From Asaia astilbis JCM 15831 (GTDB taxonomy: Bacteria; Pseudomonadota; Alphaproteobacteria; Acetobacterales; Acetobacteraceae): a DNA stretch of 64,000 bases. The stretch covers positions 1 to 64,000 of the forward strand of contig NZ_BAJT01000001.1 of NCBI RefSeq assembly GCF_000613845.1. The letters are read 5' to 3'. Position numbers and translations under genes: made by a program. Under the pieces are notes generated by a model, which searched no databases, was not told the DNA's origin, and saw only the letters and a list, made by a program, of their open reading frames with translations. Positions within the stretch are counted from its first letter, which is position 1. Every line of letters begins with the position of its first letter. This document shows positions 29,398 to 40,504 of the stretch, one piece after another.

Positions 29398-30807
29398 TCA
29401 CGGTTTGGTGTTGCGCTCGTCCACCAAGGTCTCAATTGCGGGGCTTGCAGGGGAAGGTGCGGCAGCTGTCGCCGGGGCCGGGCTATGGGAGGCTTCCATA
29501 AATCGGTCGGCCAGTGCCCCGTAAAGCGCATGCTTGCAGATCATCCGCGAAACACCGAAGGCGAGGAAGGAGGTCGCCATCAGGGCGAGGGTTACCTGCT
29601 GATTGTCGCACATTTCCATGACAATGACCGTTGCAGTCAGGGGTGCCTGCACGACAGCCGAGAAATAGGCCACGGTGCCGAGCAGCACCACGGCGCCGGC
29701 TGTCGTATGCGGGAGATATTGCGCAATCCAGCCGCCAATCCCCGCACCGACAGAGAGCGACGGCGCGAAAATACCGCCCGGTATCCCTGAGCAGTAGGAG
29801 ACGACGGTGGCGAGGAATTTAAGGACGAAGAACGACGCGGGATAATGCTCGGAGCCATCGATGATGGCGCGTGCCTGTAGGTAGCCCGTCCCGTAGGTCG
29901 CTCCATGCGAGACAAGGCCGAGCAGCGCCAGAACCAGACCGCAGAGGGCGGCGAAGATGATCGGATGGGCCTTGATCAGCGCGCCGATCCGTCCGGGGAT
30001 GCCTCTGGAAAAGCGGATGAGGAGCGCCGAAAACGTGCCCCCTGCGATCCCGCCGACGATGCCGCAGGTCAGCACAGCGATCCACGCGGTGCCAATTGGC
30101 ACATCGACATCGGTGTGACCGAAATAGGAGTAGTTTCCAACGAGGGCGATGGCGGTCACACCCGAGAGTACCACGCCGGTCAGCATGGTCCCGGATGTCT
30201 TCTGTTCGAAGGAATGGGAGAGTTCTTCAATGGCGAAGACGATTCCGGCCAGAGGCGTATTGAAGGCGGCGGAAACTCCGGCAGCACCACCGGCAAGGAT
30301 GGCACCGCGTCGTGCGGCCACACCTGAAGTGCCGAGCAGACGCGAGAAGCCGTGCATAATGGCCGCCCCGACCTGAACAGTGGGGCCTTCACGACCGATC
30401 GAAGCGCCGACCAACAGACCAAAACAGGTCAGGACGATCTTTGCGAAGGCGATCCGGAGCGACAGGATACGATTGACGAGAGAAAAATTCTCGATGTGAA
30501 GCGTTGCAATCGTTTGAGGGATGCCGCTGCCCTGCGCGCCCGAGAAAAAGCGCCGCGTCAGCCAGGTGGAGAAGGCCAGCCCTGCGGGGACGACCACAAG
30601 CATCACATAAGGATCCCAGTGCAGCAGTTTTCCGCGGGCACGGGCAGCCCAGTCAGCCGTGCCCGCAAAAGACACAGCGACGACGCCTACAAGGATCGCG
30701 CCAAGCCAATAGGTCAGGGTGCGTCGCCATTGCGACGTCGTTCGGCGCGCCGAGCGGCGGAAATGCTGAATGCGGTTCTTTTGTCGCAATGCGGTGCTTG
30801 GGCGCAT
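29398..30807 (-). CDS. ClC-family chloride channel/transporter
   Basis: A 469-residue polytopic membrane protein. ClC signatures are GSGIPQ, GREGPTVQVGAAI and GIPGGIFAPSLSVGAG, which line the anion path. Bacterial ClC proteins are mostly Cl-/H+ or F-/H+ antiporters linked to acid tolerance, a sensible trait for an acid-producing bacterium. There is no C-terminal CBS pair; the tail is a short Pro/Ala-rich segment. The ATG at 30807 is chosen because GAGAAG lies upstream; a longer in-frame version begins at 30885. It lies just downstream of two cation efflux genes on the same strand. Confidence 0.9.
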   Translation of the reverse strand: MRPSTALRQKNRIQHFRRSARRTTSQWRRTLTYWLGAILVGVVAVSFAGTADWAARARGKLLHWDPYVMLVVVPAGLAFSTWLTRRFFSGAQGSGIPQTIATLHIENFSLVNRILSLRIAFAKIVLTCFGLLVGASIGREGPTVQVGAAIMHGFSRLLGTSGVAARRGAILAGGAAGVSAAFNTPLAGIVFAIEELSHSFEQKTSGTMLTGVVLSGVTAIALVGNYSYFGHTDVDVPIGTAWIAVLTCGIVGGIAGGTFSALLIRFSRGIPGRIGALIKAHPIIFAALCGLVLALLGLVSHGATYGTGYLQARAIIDGSEHYPASFFVLKFLATVVSYCSGIPGGIFAPSLSVGAGIGGWIAQYLPHTTAGAVVLLGTVAYFSAVVQAPLTATVIVMEMCDNQQVTLALMATSFLAFGVSRMICKHALYGALADRFMEASHSPAPATAAAPSPASPAIETLVDERNTKP

Positions 30808-30948
30808 GACTTCTCGCCTGTTTGGGGATCGGGACGCACCGACCGATGTGGGACGCTCCTGCCAGCCCCCCAGGCGACAGGTCAAGAAACTCTCGTTTCA
30901 AAAAATCGTAACGGCGAGGGAGCCTGCCGGTTCGGACACAAAACGGTC

Positions 30949-31840
30949 TCAGGCGAGAACGGGAATACCGGTCTGTTTCGCCTTCTCTTCAGGTTCGACA
31001 TGAATATGGATGATCGCCCGCCCGATATGGCGTCGCAGCGCATGTTCGACCTTGTCGCAGATTTCATGCGAATTCGACACGCTCATGGCCCCCGGAACGA
31101 CGAGATGAAATTCGATGAAGCTGAGGCTACCGGCGGTTCGCACCCTGATGTCATGCGCTTCGATCGCCCCTGTGGCATTTTCGGAGATCACGGCCCGGAT
31201 CATCTGCAGCGTGTCTGAGTCCGGAGCTTCATCCATGAGGCCTGCAATCGAATGTTTCATCATGTCAAAGCCGACACGCAGGACATTGATCGCCACCAGC
31301 CTGAGAGAAGGGCATCGAGACGCGCATAGCCGGTCAGGGGAATCAGGGCGATACCGATGACGAGGAGCACCGTCGTCCAGACATCGGAGATGACATGGCG
31401 CCCGTTTGCCGTCAGGGCAGGCGAGCGGCGCAGCGTCCCCTGACGCACCAGAATGAGACCCCAGACGAGATTGACCACACCGCCCAGCGCATTGAACACG
31501 ATGCCGCTCCAGGGCGCGATCTCGGTATTAGGCGTCAGCCAGCTTTTCCAGGCGACCCAGGCGATGCCGATGGCGGTCAGGACGACCAGAACGGCCTCCG
31601 TCACGGCTGAGAGATATTCGGCTTTCTCATGGCCATAGGTGTGGTTGTGGTCTGCCGGGCGTTCCGACACGGTCAGCGCCCACAAAGCGCCAATCGCTGC
31701 TGCCACATTGATGATGGTTTCAAGCGCGTCCGAAAGAAGAGCCGAGCTGCCGCTGACGTGCCAGGCGATATATTTCAGAGCCAGCGCAATCAGGCTGACC
31801 AGCAGCGACATCCAGCCGAAAACGATCTTTTCCGGTCCCT

Positions 31841-31847
<7 letters not shown>
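30949..31847 (-). CDS. Cation diffusion facilitator (FieF-like), frameshift near 31299
   Basis: A 299-residue (repaired) divalent-metal exporter with about six membrane helices and a cytoplasmic C-terminal domain. Metal-site motifs are LLSDALETIIN in helix 2 and HVISDVWTT (HxxxD) in helix 5, and NHTYGHEKAEYLSA follows helix 2. The C-terminal dimerisation domain (IRVRTAGSLSFIEFHLVVP, HEICDKVEHALR, HIHVEP) lies in another frame. One added base at about 31299 joins the halves through LSGLVAINVLRVG. It starts within the end of the upstream efflux gene (7-base overlap), so the two exporters are co-translated. Confidence 0.85.
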
Positions 31848-32928
<1,081 letters not shown>

Positions 32929-33494
32929 GGGGGGTGCTTTCGATCGATCGTCGTCAGCAGCTTCTATACGTCATCGATCCATGACGCGCCAAGACCAACT
33001 GCGCCCGCTGGCGGAGGATCGTCCAGATTGAAGGAGCTGCGTTTGGAGGCTGGTGAAAGAGATCTGCAAAGTCAGGATCAGGAGTGAGACTGTTTCATTT
33101 GTGTTTCTGAATAAATAGGAGAATTTCTCTTCTATTACTGAATTTTTCTTCAGTATAGAAATATGCCCGATTTTCAGGCCTCTACAAAAGTCGATGAAAG
33201 GATTTGTCATTAAAGCAGCTGATTTCGTTATTGAATTATTGATCGCAGTGGAGTGGTATGTTTCGCGTGTAGAGCACTCTGCAATCCTTAATTATTTCTT
33301 AACTAAATCTGGTTTCCGCAAGCTGCCCTCGATGCGTCGGGACACCGAGATAAGGAACGAGAAAGCAGCATTTGAGGATATCCGGCGTGCCTGCAGTCCA
33401 AAGGGTCAGTCATGGAGCTCTGTATGATCCCGCCTTCTCCTCGCTGCATAGTCGTTCAGGCTGGCATTGTCGCACGACCTGAGGAGGTCGGGTT
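32929..33494. other. Intergenic region between CDF exporter and Cdd1 gene
   Basis: About 566 bases. A plus-strand frame at 33194-33427 could encode a 77-residue protein (starting MKGFVIKAADFVIELL), but it has no family resemblance and no good ribosome site. Part of the region is AT-rich (33100-33300) and probably carries divergent promoters. A GAGGAGG ribosome site for the next gene is at 33481-33487. Confidence 0.4.
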
Positions 33495-33788
33495 TTGACC
33501 TTGACTGGCTTGCGTAACGTCGGTCCCGCGGCACGAAAAGATTTCGAAATCCTCGGCATTCGAACACGCGAAGAGCTCGCAGCCTGTGATGCGGATTCGC
33601 TTTATGAAAAGCTTTGTCTCGTGACGGGCGTACTGCACGACCCCTGTGTCCATGATGTCTTTTCTGCCGCTATTCATCAGTCGAAGACCGGTGAAGCCCT
33701 TGACTGGTGGTGGTTTACGCCTTCACGCAGATTACGAGAACAAAACGGAAGCTTTGTCGCCGTTTCAACAAGAACAAGGAAGATCTGA
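33495..33788 (+). CDS. Cdd1-family helix-hairpin-helix protein
   Basis: A 97-residue protein with an N-terminal helix-hairpin-helix (TLTGLRNVGPAARKDFEILGI) and the Cdd1 ("pathogenicity locus") pattern of RTREELAACDADSLYEKLC, DPCVHDVFSAAIHQ and a terminal tryptophan cluster (LDWWWFTP). Function is unknown; the fold suggests nucleic-acid binding. The probable start is TTG at 33495, seven bases after GAGGAGG. The last 20 residues are basic and extend past the domain. The stop overlaps the following ATG (TGATG), so it is coupled to the M28 peptidase gene. Confidence 0.7.
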   Translation: MTLTGLRNVGPAARKDFEILGIRTREELAACDADSLYEKLCLVTGVLHDPCVHDVFSAAIHQSKTGEALDWWWFTPSRRLREQNGSFVAVSTRTRKI

Positions 33789-35473
33789 TGCGACCTGCCC
33801 GTTTGTCAGCTGCTGTGGCTTTGTCGATGCTGGGAATTCTAGGGACGACCGCTCTTGCGGAAGATCGTCCCGTGTTCGCGCCGATGGACCCCGCGCGCAT
33901 GTCCGATGTCATCCGGACGATGGCCTCTGATACTTTCGAAGGGCGCGCTCCAGGGACGATCGGCGCCGGGCGGACCGTGAATTTTCTGGTTGCCCAGTTT
34001 CAGGCGATCGGCTTGCAACCGGCTGGCGAGCATGGGACCTGGACACAGGAAGTCCCGATGGTCCACACGAAAATTGCTCCGAATTCTCGTGTCCAGCTGA
34101 AGCTCAACGGGTCTGCGGCGTTCGATTTCAGGCAGGCGCAGGAGATTTACCTGACGACCAGCCACCCCGTTACGCAGATCACCATCGACGACGCTCCCCT
34201 TGTTTTTGTCGGATATGGCGTCAAGGCACCCGGACGTGACTGGGATGACTTCAAGGGAGTCGATCTCAAGGGGAAGGTTGCCGTCTTCCTGATCAACGAT
34301 CCTGATTTCTATGCCGAGAAGGGGGAAGTCGTCGCAGGGCGTTTTGGCGGTCGCACCATGACGTATTACGGCCGCTGGACCTATAAATTCGAAGAGGCAG
34401 CTCGTCAGGGCGCAATCGGCGCGCTGATCGTTCACGACACTGCCGCTGCCAGCTATCCCTGGAGCACGGTGATCGCACCGGGAGGGGAAAGTTTCGATCT
34501 CGACCGGGAGGGCGCGCAGGATTCGCTCGACCTTCGTGGATGGATCGAGGGCAAGGCAGCGCGCAGGCTTTTCGAGCGGGCGGGGCTCGATTTCGATGCC
34601 CTGAGCGCCAGCGCGCGCAGACCTGATTTCAAGCCGGTTCCTCTGACCGGGATGGGCCTGACGGCTTCGATCGACGTCACAACCCGCCGCTTGCAGAGCC
34701 GGAATATTCTGGCGAAGCTGCCGGGCACGACTCATCCGGATGAAACGATCATTTACGGCGCTCACTGGGACGCTTTCGGAAAGAGCAGAGGATCCCATGG
34801 CGAGCCACTGATTCGCCGCGGCGCGATCGATGATGCGTCAGGCATTGCTGCGGTCCTCGAGATTGCGCGCGCATTCAAGGCCGGCCCGCCTCCCGAGCGT
34901 ACCATCGTGTTCGGCGCCTGGACTGCTGAAGAGCGGGGGCTCCTGGGTTCCAGCTGGTATGTCGCGCATCCGCTCGTGTCGTTGAACAAGGCCGTTGCCA
35001 ATTTCACGATCGACGTGCTGCAGATGGCGGGGCTGTCGCGGAATGCTTTTATCGTCGGTGCCGGGCAGGACAGCCTGCAGGACGATTTTGCAACAATCGC
35101 AAAGGCTCAGGGACGTGTGACCCAAAACGAGGCTCTGCCTGAGCGCGGCGCGTTTTATCGGGCCGATCACCTGCCTTTCGCTCGCGCCGGTGTCCCCGTT
35201 CTGCCGATCATGGATCTGGCAGGCTATCCCGATCTGGTAAATGGCGGGGTGCCCGCGGGGCGTAAATGGCTCGAGGCTTATATGGCCTGCTATCACCAGC
35301 CTTGCGATGCCTGGAGCGCCAGCTGGGATCTTAGTGGAGCTGCCGAGGATGCTGCGGCGCTTTATGAAGTCGGACGTAGCCTGGCGTTCTCGCGGATGTG
35401 GCCGAGCTGGAAGCAGGGATCGGAATTCAAGGCAGTCCGTGAGCACTCCGAGGCGGAGCGTCCGGCTCTCTAA
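33788..35473 (+). CDS. Exported M28-family metallopeptidase with PA domain
   Basis: A 561-residue secreted or periplasmic zinc aminopeptidase. It has a signal peptide (residues 1-25, ending TALAED), a protease-associated insert (VFVGYGVKAPGRDWDDFKGVDLKGKVAVFLIN) and an M28 catalytic core. Zinc and catalytic residues are visible in IIYGAHWDAFG (His, Asp), GAIDDASGIAAVLEIARA (bridging Asp), TAEERGLLGS (Glu pair) and RADHLPFARAGVPVL (His). It probably releases amino acids from peptides outside the cytoplasm. AAGGAAG precedes the ATG at 33788. Confidence 0.92.
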   Translation: MRPARLSAAVALSMLGILGTTALAEDRPVFAPMDPARMSDVIRTMASDTFEGRAPGTIGAGRTVNFLVAQFQAIGLQPAGEHGTWTQEVPMVHTKIAPNSRVQLKLNGSAAFDFRQAQEIYLTTSHPVTQITIDDAPLVFVGYGVKAPGRDWDDFKGVDLKGKVAVFLINDPDFYAEKGEVVAGRFGGRTMTYYGRWTYKFEEAARQGAIGALIVHDTAAASYPWSTVIAPGGESFDLDREGAQDSLDLRGWIEGKAARRLFERAGLDFDALSASARRPDFKPVPLTGMGLTASIDVTTRRLQSRNILAKLPGTTHPDETIIYGAHWDAFGKSRGSHGEPLIRRGAIDDASGIAAVLEIARAFKAGPPPERTIVFGAWTAEERGLLGSSWYVAHPLVSLNKAVANFTIDVLQMAGLSRNAFIVGAGQDSLQDDFATIAKAQGRVTQNEALPERGAFYRADHLPFARAGVPVLPIMDLAGYPDLVNGGVPAGRKWLEAYMACYHQPCDAWSASWDLSGAAEDAAALYEVGRSLAFSRMWPSWKQGSEFKAVREHSEAERPAL

Positions 35474-35566
35474 GGCCGTCTTCCATGGGGGAGGCGCGAC
35501 GCTGGGCGTCAGGTTCAGGAGCTATTCTTCTTGACAAACCCCCTCCCTCCATGACTTCCAGCCGAC

Positions 35567-37191
35567 ATGATCCGGCTAACTGAACTCAGGCTTCCCCTCG
35601 ACCATTCGGCTGACGCTCTGCGTGAGGCGATTATCGAGCGACTTGGTATCGAGGGCGCCTCGCTGCTCGATTTTTCGATTGCGCGTCGCGGATACGATGC
35701 GCGCAAGCGCGGGCGTATCACGCTGGTCTATAGTGTCGATTGCACGATCGCAGATGAAGCAGCCCTGCTTGCCGCGCATGAGAACACGCCCTCAGTCATG
35801 CCGGCACCAGATACAAGATACGTGGTGCCGGAAACAGGGCCAGCTGCGGGAGCAGGTCGCCCACGTCCGGTCGTGATCGGGGCTGGTCCTTGCGGGGTGA
35901 TGGCCGCGCTTATTCTGGCGCAGGCCGGGTTGCGCCCGATCGTCATTGAGCGAGGCAAGATCGTCCGTGAGCGCACGGTCGATACCTTTGCGCTGTGGCG
36001 GCGTTCCGAACTGACGCCCGAGAGCAATGTGCAGTTCGGTGAGGGCGGCGCCGGGACCTTTTCTGACGGCAAGCTCTATAGCGGCGTGAGCGATCCTCGG
36101 CATCTGGGGCGCAAGGTCATGGAGGAGTTCGTCAAGGCGGGCGCGCCTGAGGAAATCCTCTACGTCTCGAAACCGCATATCGGCACCTTCAGACTGGTGA
36201 CGATGGTCGAGCATATCAGGGCGGAGATTGAGCGTCTGGGCGGGACATATCGCTTCGGCGTTCGCGTGGATGGCCTCGTGACCGATGGCACGCCGCGTCG
36301 CCTGACAGGGCTCGTCCTGTCCGATGGGACGACGCTTGAGACTGACCATGCCATTCTCGCAGTCGGTCACAGTGCCCGTGACACGTTCGAAATGCTGCGC
36401 AAGGCCGATCTGCACATGCAGGCGAAGCCTTTCTCGATTGGCGTGCGTATCGAGCATCCGCAATCGCTCATCGATTGTGCCCGGTTTGGAGATCAGGGCG
36501 GTCATCCGCTTCTGGGTGCGGCCGATTACAAGCTGGTGCATCATGCGAAGAACGGACGAGCCGTCTATTCTTTTTGCATGTGTCCGGGTGGCACGGTCGT
36601 TGCCGCCACGTCAGAGCCCAATCAGGTCGTGACGAATGGGATGAGCCAATATTCGCGTGCGGAGCGTAATGCGAATGCAGGGATCGTAGTCGATGTGTCT
36701 CCCGAGCGCGATTATCCTGACGACGTTCTGGGCGGCGTCGCTTTTCAGCGCCACTGGGAACGTGCGGCATTCGTCGCAGGCGGGGGTGATTACAGAGCTC
36801 CGGCCCAGCGTGTGGAAGATTTTCTGGCGGGACGTCCGTCAACGACGCTCGGGGATGTTGTCCCCTCCTACAAGCCGGGCGTGACACCAACCGATCTGTC
36901 GCTGTGTCTGCCGGATTTTGCTGTCGAAGCGATCAGGGAGGCCCTGCCAGCATTTGAGCGCAAGCTCAGGGGCTTTTCCATGGGGGATGCTGTGCTGACA
37001 GGCGTGGAGACACGGACCTCGTCGCCCATCAGAATGCCGCGCGGCACCGACGGACAAAGTCCTGATCTCGCTGGCCTGTTTCCCGCAGGGAGGGCGCTGG
37101 TTACGCTGGCGGTATTCTCTCTGCCGGCATCGATGGCATTCGGGCAGCAGAATGGGTCATTGGGGCTCTGGCGCCAAAGCCGGTGTCCTGA
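35567..37191 (+). CDS. FAD-dependent oxidoreductase (COG2509 type), frameshift near 37089
   Basis: A flavoprotein of 541 residues after repair. A small N-terminal domain (residues 1-85) is followed by the FAD-binding VVIGAGPCGVMAALILAQAG and the family signature VQFGEGGAGTFSDGKLYSGV. The expected C-terminus GEGAGYAGGILSAGIDGIRAAE is encoded in the next frame, behind a GGG run at 37088-37090. Adding one G restores it and moves the stop to 37189-37191. The longer C-terminus to 37261 in the written frame is an artefact of the shift. The substrate is not known for this family. Confidence 0.87.
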
Positions 37192-37330
37192 CCTGATCGC
37201 GGGAGAAACCGGAGAAAGGATCGGTCTGGAAACGAATAAAAGTTTCGTCTTTTTACAATAATAAAGGCGCTAAACCCTTATCCGTTGTCCTCGTTGGATG
37301 CTCGTCCTTGTTTATTCGGAGATGAGTCTC

Positions 37331-38209
37331 ATGCCGCTGATCGATCCTCGCACACGCCATCCTCGTCCTCCTTTTGAGGCCCAGCCTCAGGAATTTCCGG
37401 GCGTCTCCGCCAAGATGAAGCCGCAGCCTGATTACGGCGAAGACTCCTATAAGGGTAGCAATCGCCTCTCAGGTCTCGTCGCTCTCATCACCGGCGGCGA
37501 TTCAGGCATCGGTCGCGCGGTTGCCATTGCTTACGCTAAGGAAGGCGCGGACATTGCCCTTTCCTACCTCGATGCGGAAGAAACCGACGCGAAGGAAGTT
37601 GCCGCTTCCGTCGAGAAAACCGGTCGCAAATGCGTGCTTCTGCCGGGGGATATCAGAGAGAAATCCGTCTGCGAAAAGCTTGTTGCAACGACGGTCGAAA
37701 AGCTCGGCGGGCTGGATATTCTGGTCAATAATGCCGCGTTCCAGCATCCGAGAGAGAATTTTCTCGACATCACCGATGAGGAATGGCGCCGTCACTTCGA
37801 TACGAACGTGCATGCCATGTTCTATCTGACCAAGGCAGCAATCCCGCATCTCAAGCCGGGTGCAGCGATCATCAACTCGTCCTCGGTCAACACGCGCGCG
37901 CCCTTGCCGATTCTCATTCCGTATTCGATGACGAAATCAGCCATCGCGAACTTCACGGTCAGCCTGGCAGGAAGCCTGGTCGAGAAGGGCATCCGGGTGA
38001 ACGCTGTCATGCCCGGTCCGATCTGGACGCCGTTCATTGCTACGGGCATGCCGGAAGAGGAACAGGCAAAATTCGGCTCCCAGTCTCCGACCGGACGTCC
38101 GGGTCAGCCTTCGGAGCTGGCCGGTGCCTATGTCTATCTGGCAGATCCCGATAACAGCTACACCACAGGGGCCCTGCTGCCCGTTCACGGCGCCATGCCG
38201 CAGCTCTGA
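37331..38209 (+). CDS. Short-chain dehydrogenase/reductase (YghA/YhdF-like)
   Basis: A 292-residue SDR with an N-terminal extension of about 45 residues rich in proline, typical of the YghA/YhxC group, often annotated as NADP-dependent aldehyde reductase or general-stress oxidoreductase. Cofactor motif TGGDSGIGRAVA, NNAAFQ, the catalytic serine in INSSSVNT and YSMTK are all present. The ATG at 37331 is preferred; an ATG at 37322 abuts the CGGAG ribosome site and one at 37298 lacks a site. It is followed by a strong terminator, so it ends its transcript. Confidence 0.85.
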   Translation: MPLIDPRTRHPRPPFEAQPQEFPGVSAKMKPQPDYGEDSYKGSNRLSGLVALITGGDSGIGRAVAIAYAKEGADIALSYLDAEETDAKEVAASVEKTGRKCVLLPGDIREKSVCEKLVATTVEKLGGLDILVNNAAFQHPRENFLDITDEEWRRHFDTNVHAMFYLTKAAIPHLKPGAAIINSSSVNTRAPLPILIPYSMTKSAIANFTVSLAGSLVEKGIRVNAVMPGPIWTPFIATGMPEEEQAKFGSQSPTGRPGQPSELAGAYVYLADPDNSYTTGALLPVHGAMPQL

Positions 38210-38225
38210 GCCTCGCCGAAAGAAG

Positions 38226-38256
38226 GATTGGGGAGAACACTCCCCAATCTGTTTTT
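38226..38256 (+). terminator. Rho-independent terminator after the SDR gene
   Basis: GATTGGGGAG and CTCCCCAATC form a perfect 10-bp stem with an AACA loop, followed by TGTTTTT. Confidence 0.92.
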
Positions 38257-38266
38257 CATCCTGATC

Positions 38267-38295
38267 CCTGTCCCCGCTGCAAGGCGCGGGACAGG
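38267..38295 (+). other. GC-rich hairpin of unknown role
   Basis: CCTGTCCC and GGGACAGG form an 8-bp stem extended by CGC/GCG around a TGCAAG loop, just downstream of the terminator and about 170 bases before the next gene. No T-run follows. It may be a 5' leader structure. Confidence 0.35.
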
Positions 38296-38465
38296 TGGCC
38301 ACTCCAGAAGAAACCTTTGCGCGGCCGTTCTTTCTCCTGACGGGCCTTCTTCTTCGGAACATGGTGATTTGCAGGGGCCGGGATCGGGAGTAAGATGGGT
38401 TCAGGACAGGCCAGGTTTCGAGACCCGGATGGCGCGTCCGGTCGACCATGAAGGAGACGAAGGTC

Positions 38466-38978
38466 ATGTACCCACGTTCTTTTGCGGCTTTCGCCGCATC
38501 CCTGCCGATCTGCTTCTTCAGTCTGCCTGCCCTGGCTGGTTCTGCTGCCTCGACCGACATGGTCTCGCAGATCTCTGCTCCCAAAGCCGACACGGCGGCA
38601 ACCACGATCAGCTTTACCCTCAAGGAAGTTGGCGGCGGTCTCGGCTATGAGTGGGGCAAAGGGATCCTGCACCATAATGGCAAGGATTATCGCTTCGAGA
38701 TCGGTGGCGGCGGGATCGCCTCTCTTGGCTATATCAACGTCAAGGGGACGGGCACGGTCACAGACCTTGCGAAGCTCGATCAGTTCGATGGGACGTACTG
38801 GACGGTCAAAGCCGATGCGGCTGTCGGTTCAGGTGTCGGTGCGGCCGTGCTTGAAAACCAGTACGGTGTAAAGCTCGATCTCAAGATGCAAATCTCTGGC
38901 GCTCATGTGGGCGCTTCGGTCATGCGCCTGCGTTTCAGGCTCCTGCCCGACAAAACCGAAAAGCTTGCAGCGCAGTAA
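38466..38978 (+). CDS. Exported protein of unknown function
   Basis: A 170-residue protein with a clear signal peptide (MYPRSFAAFAASLPICFFS...ALAGS). The mature part is glycine-rich and probably all beta, with segments such as FTLKEVGGGLGYEWGKG and FEIGGGGIASLGYINVKG. I do not recognise the family with certainty; it recalls small periplasmic EipA- or YSC84-like beta proteins but no signature residue settles it. GAAGG lies just before ATG 38466; an in-frame ATG at 38448 is also possible. It has its own transcription unit after a terminator. Confidence 0.6.
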   Translation: MYPRSFAAFAASLPICFFSLPALAGSAASTDMVSQISAPKADTAATTISFTLKEVGGGLGYEWGKGILHHNGKDYRFEIGGGGIASLGYINVKGTGTVTDLAKLDQFDGTYWTVKADAAVGSGVGAAVLENQYGVKLDLKMQISGAHVGASVMRLRFRLLPDKTEKLAAQ

Positions 38979-39020
38979 ATCGCCTTGCAGCCGAGACGCA
39001 GGGGGTAAGAGCGTCCTTTC

Positions 39021-40477
39021 ATGGAAATGACTGGCTGGCGCCTGACAGGGGCCTTGCTGAACTTTGCCGTTCAGATGGTATTCATTGCGCGAGCGTTGCT
39101 GCGTCCGCATCGTCAACCGGCCTCACGCGTCGCCTGGATTGCGATCATCGCGGCCCTGCCAGTGATCGGGACACTCGCCTATCTGATGTTAGGCGAAACC
39201 AATATGGGGCGCCGTCTCGTCGCCCGGATCAACGAGGCGCGCAAGGCGCTGCCCGTTCCGGGTAAGCAAAGTGACGATCTGATCGACGCGGAGGGCAGAT
39301 ATCATTTGCCGCCCCGTCTGGCGCCGCTGTTTCGTGTTGGGCAATCGGCAAGCGGCTACCTGCCGCAGGGCGGTAACCGGGCGATTTTGATGCCGGATTC
39401 AAATGCGGCAATCGACTCCATGGTGCGCGATATCGATGCGGCGATCGATCACGTGCACATCTGTTTCTATATCTGGCTGACAGATCGAAACGGGACAAAA
39501 ATCATCGACGCGGTCTGTCGTGCAGCGTCGCGTGGCGTCACCTGCCGCGTGATGGCCGACGAGCTGGGATCGCGTCGCCTGATCGCCCATCCGGCCTGGA
39601 AGAAAATGGAGCAGGCCGGCGCACATCTGGTGCGTGCGATGCCAATGGGGAACATGATCACCTGGCCGCTGCATGGCCGTATGGACATGCGCAATCACCG
39701 CAAGATCGTCGTGATCGATAATCGTCTGACCTATTGTGGCAGTCAGAACTGCGCTGACCCGGAATTTCGCGTCAAGGCGCGTTTTGCGCCTGGGTCGATC
39801 TCATGACACGGTTTGAAGGTCCGGTCGTGCTGCAGAACCAGCACCTCTTTGCGACAGACTGGATGGCGCATACGGAGGAGGATCTCGGTCCGCTCATCGC
39901 TGCCGCTGACATCACGGAAGAGCAGGACGGCTTCGTCGCACAGGTGATTGGGACCAGCGCAGCCCTGCGTTATGCCGCGATGCCGGAAGTGTTCACGTCG
40001 CTCATGAATGCTGCGGCGACAGAGCTGACGGTGACGACGCCCTATTACGTGCCCGATGAGCCTATACAGGCAGCGCTTTGCGCCGCCGCACGGCGGGGCG
40101 TTCGGGTCACGATGACCGTCCCGGCGCGCAATGATTCCTGGATCGTCGCCGGAGCGAGCCGCAGCTATTATGAAGAGCTTCTGGAAGCTGGCGTGCGTCT
40201 GTTCGAATACCCGCATGGCCTGTTGCACACCAAGGCGCTGACACTCGATGGGCGCATGACCATGATCGGCTCTGCCAATCTAGATCGCCGCAGCTTTGAC
40301 CTCAATTTCGAAAACAATATTCTGCTCAGTGATGAGGCATTTACGGCCGAGATACGGGCGCGGCAGCAGAGCTATCTCGATGCCTCGGATGAGGTCACGC
40401 TTGAGGCCGTGCGTGCCTGGCCCTGGCATCGCCGTCTGTGGCACAACGCGCTGGCCATGATCGGCCCCGTGCTCTGA
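39021..40477 (+). CDS. cls: Cardiolipin synthase (phospholipase D family), frameshift near 39790
   Basis: A membrane phosphatidyltransferase of 485 residues after repair that makes cardiolipin from phosphatidylglycerol. An N-terminal membrane segment pair (VFIARALLRPHR; IAIIAALPVIGTLAYLMLGE) precedes two PLD catalytic motifs: HRKIVVID with the following GSQN, and HTKALTLD with GSANLDRRS. The two motifs fall in different frames. One added C at about 39790 (GCGCCTGGG to GCGCCCTGGG) joins them through FAPWVDLMTRFEGP. As written neither half could be active, because both HKD motifs are needed. Confidence 0.9.
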
Positions 40478-40504
40478 CGCGTTGCTAAATTCTGACGGCG
40501 AGCA

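Noticed and set aside
33194..33427. Possible 77-residue protein upstream of the Cdd1 gene
   Set aside because: No recognisable family and weak start context; left as part of the intergenic region.
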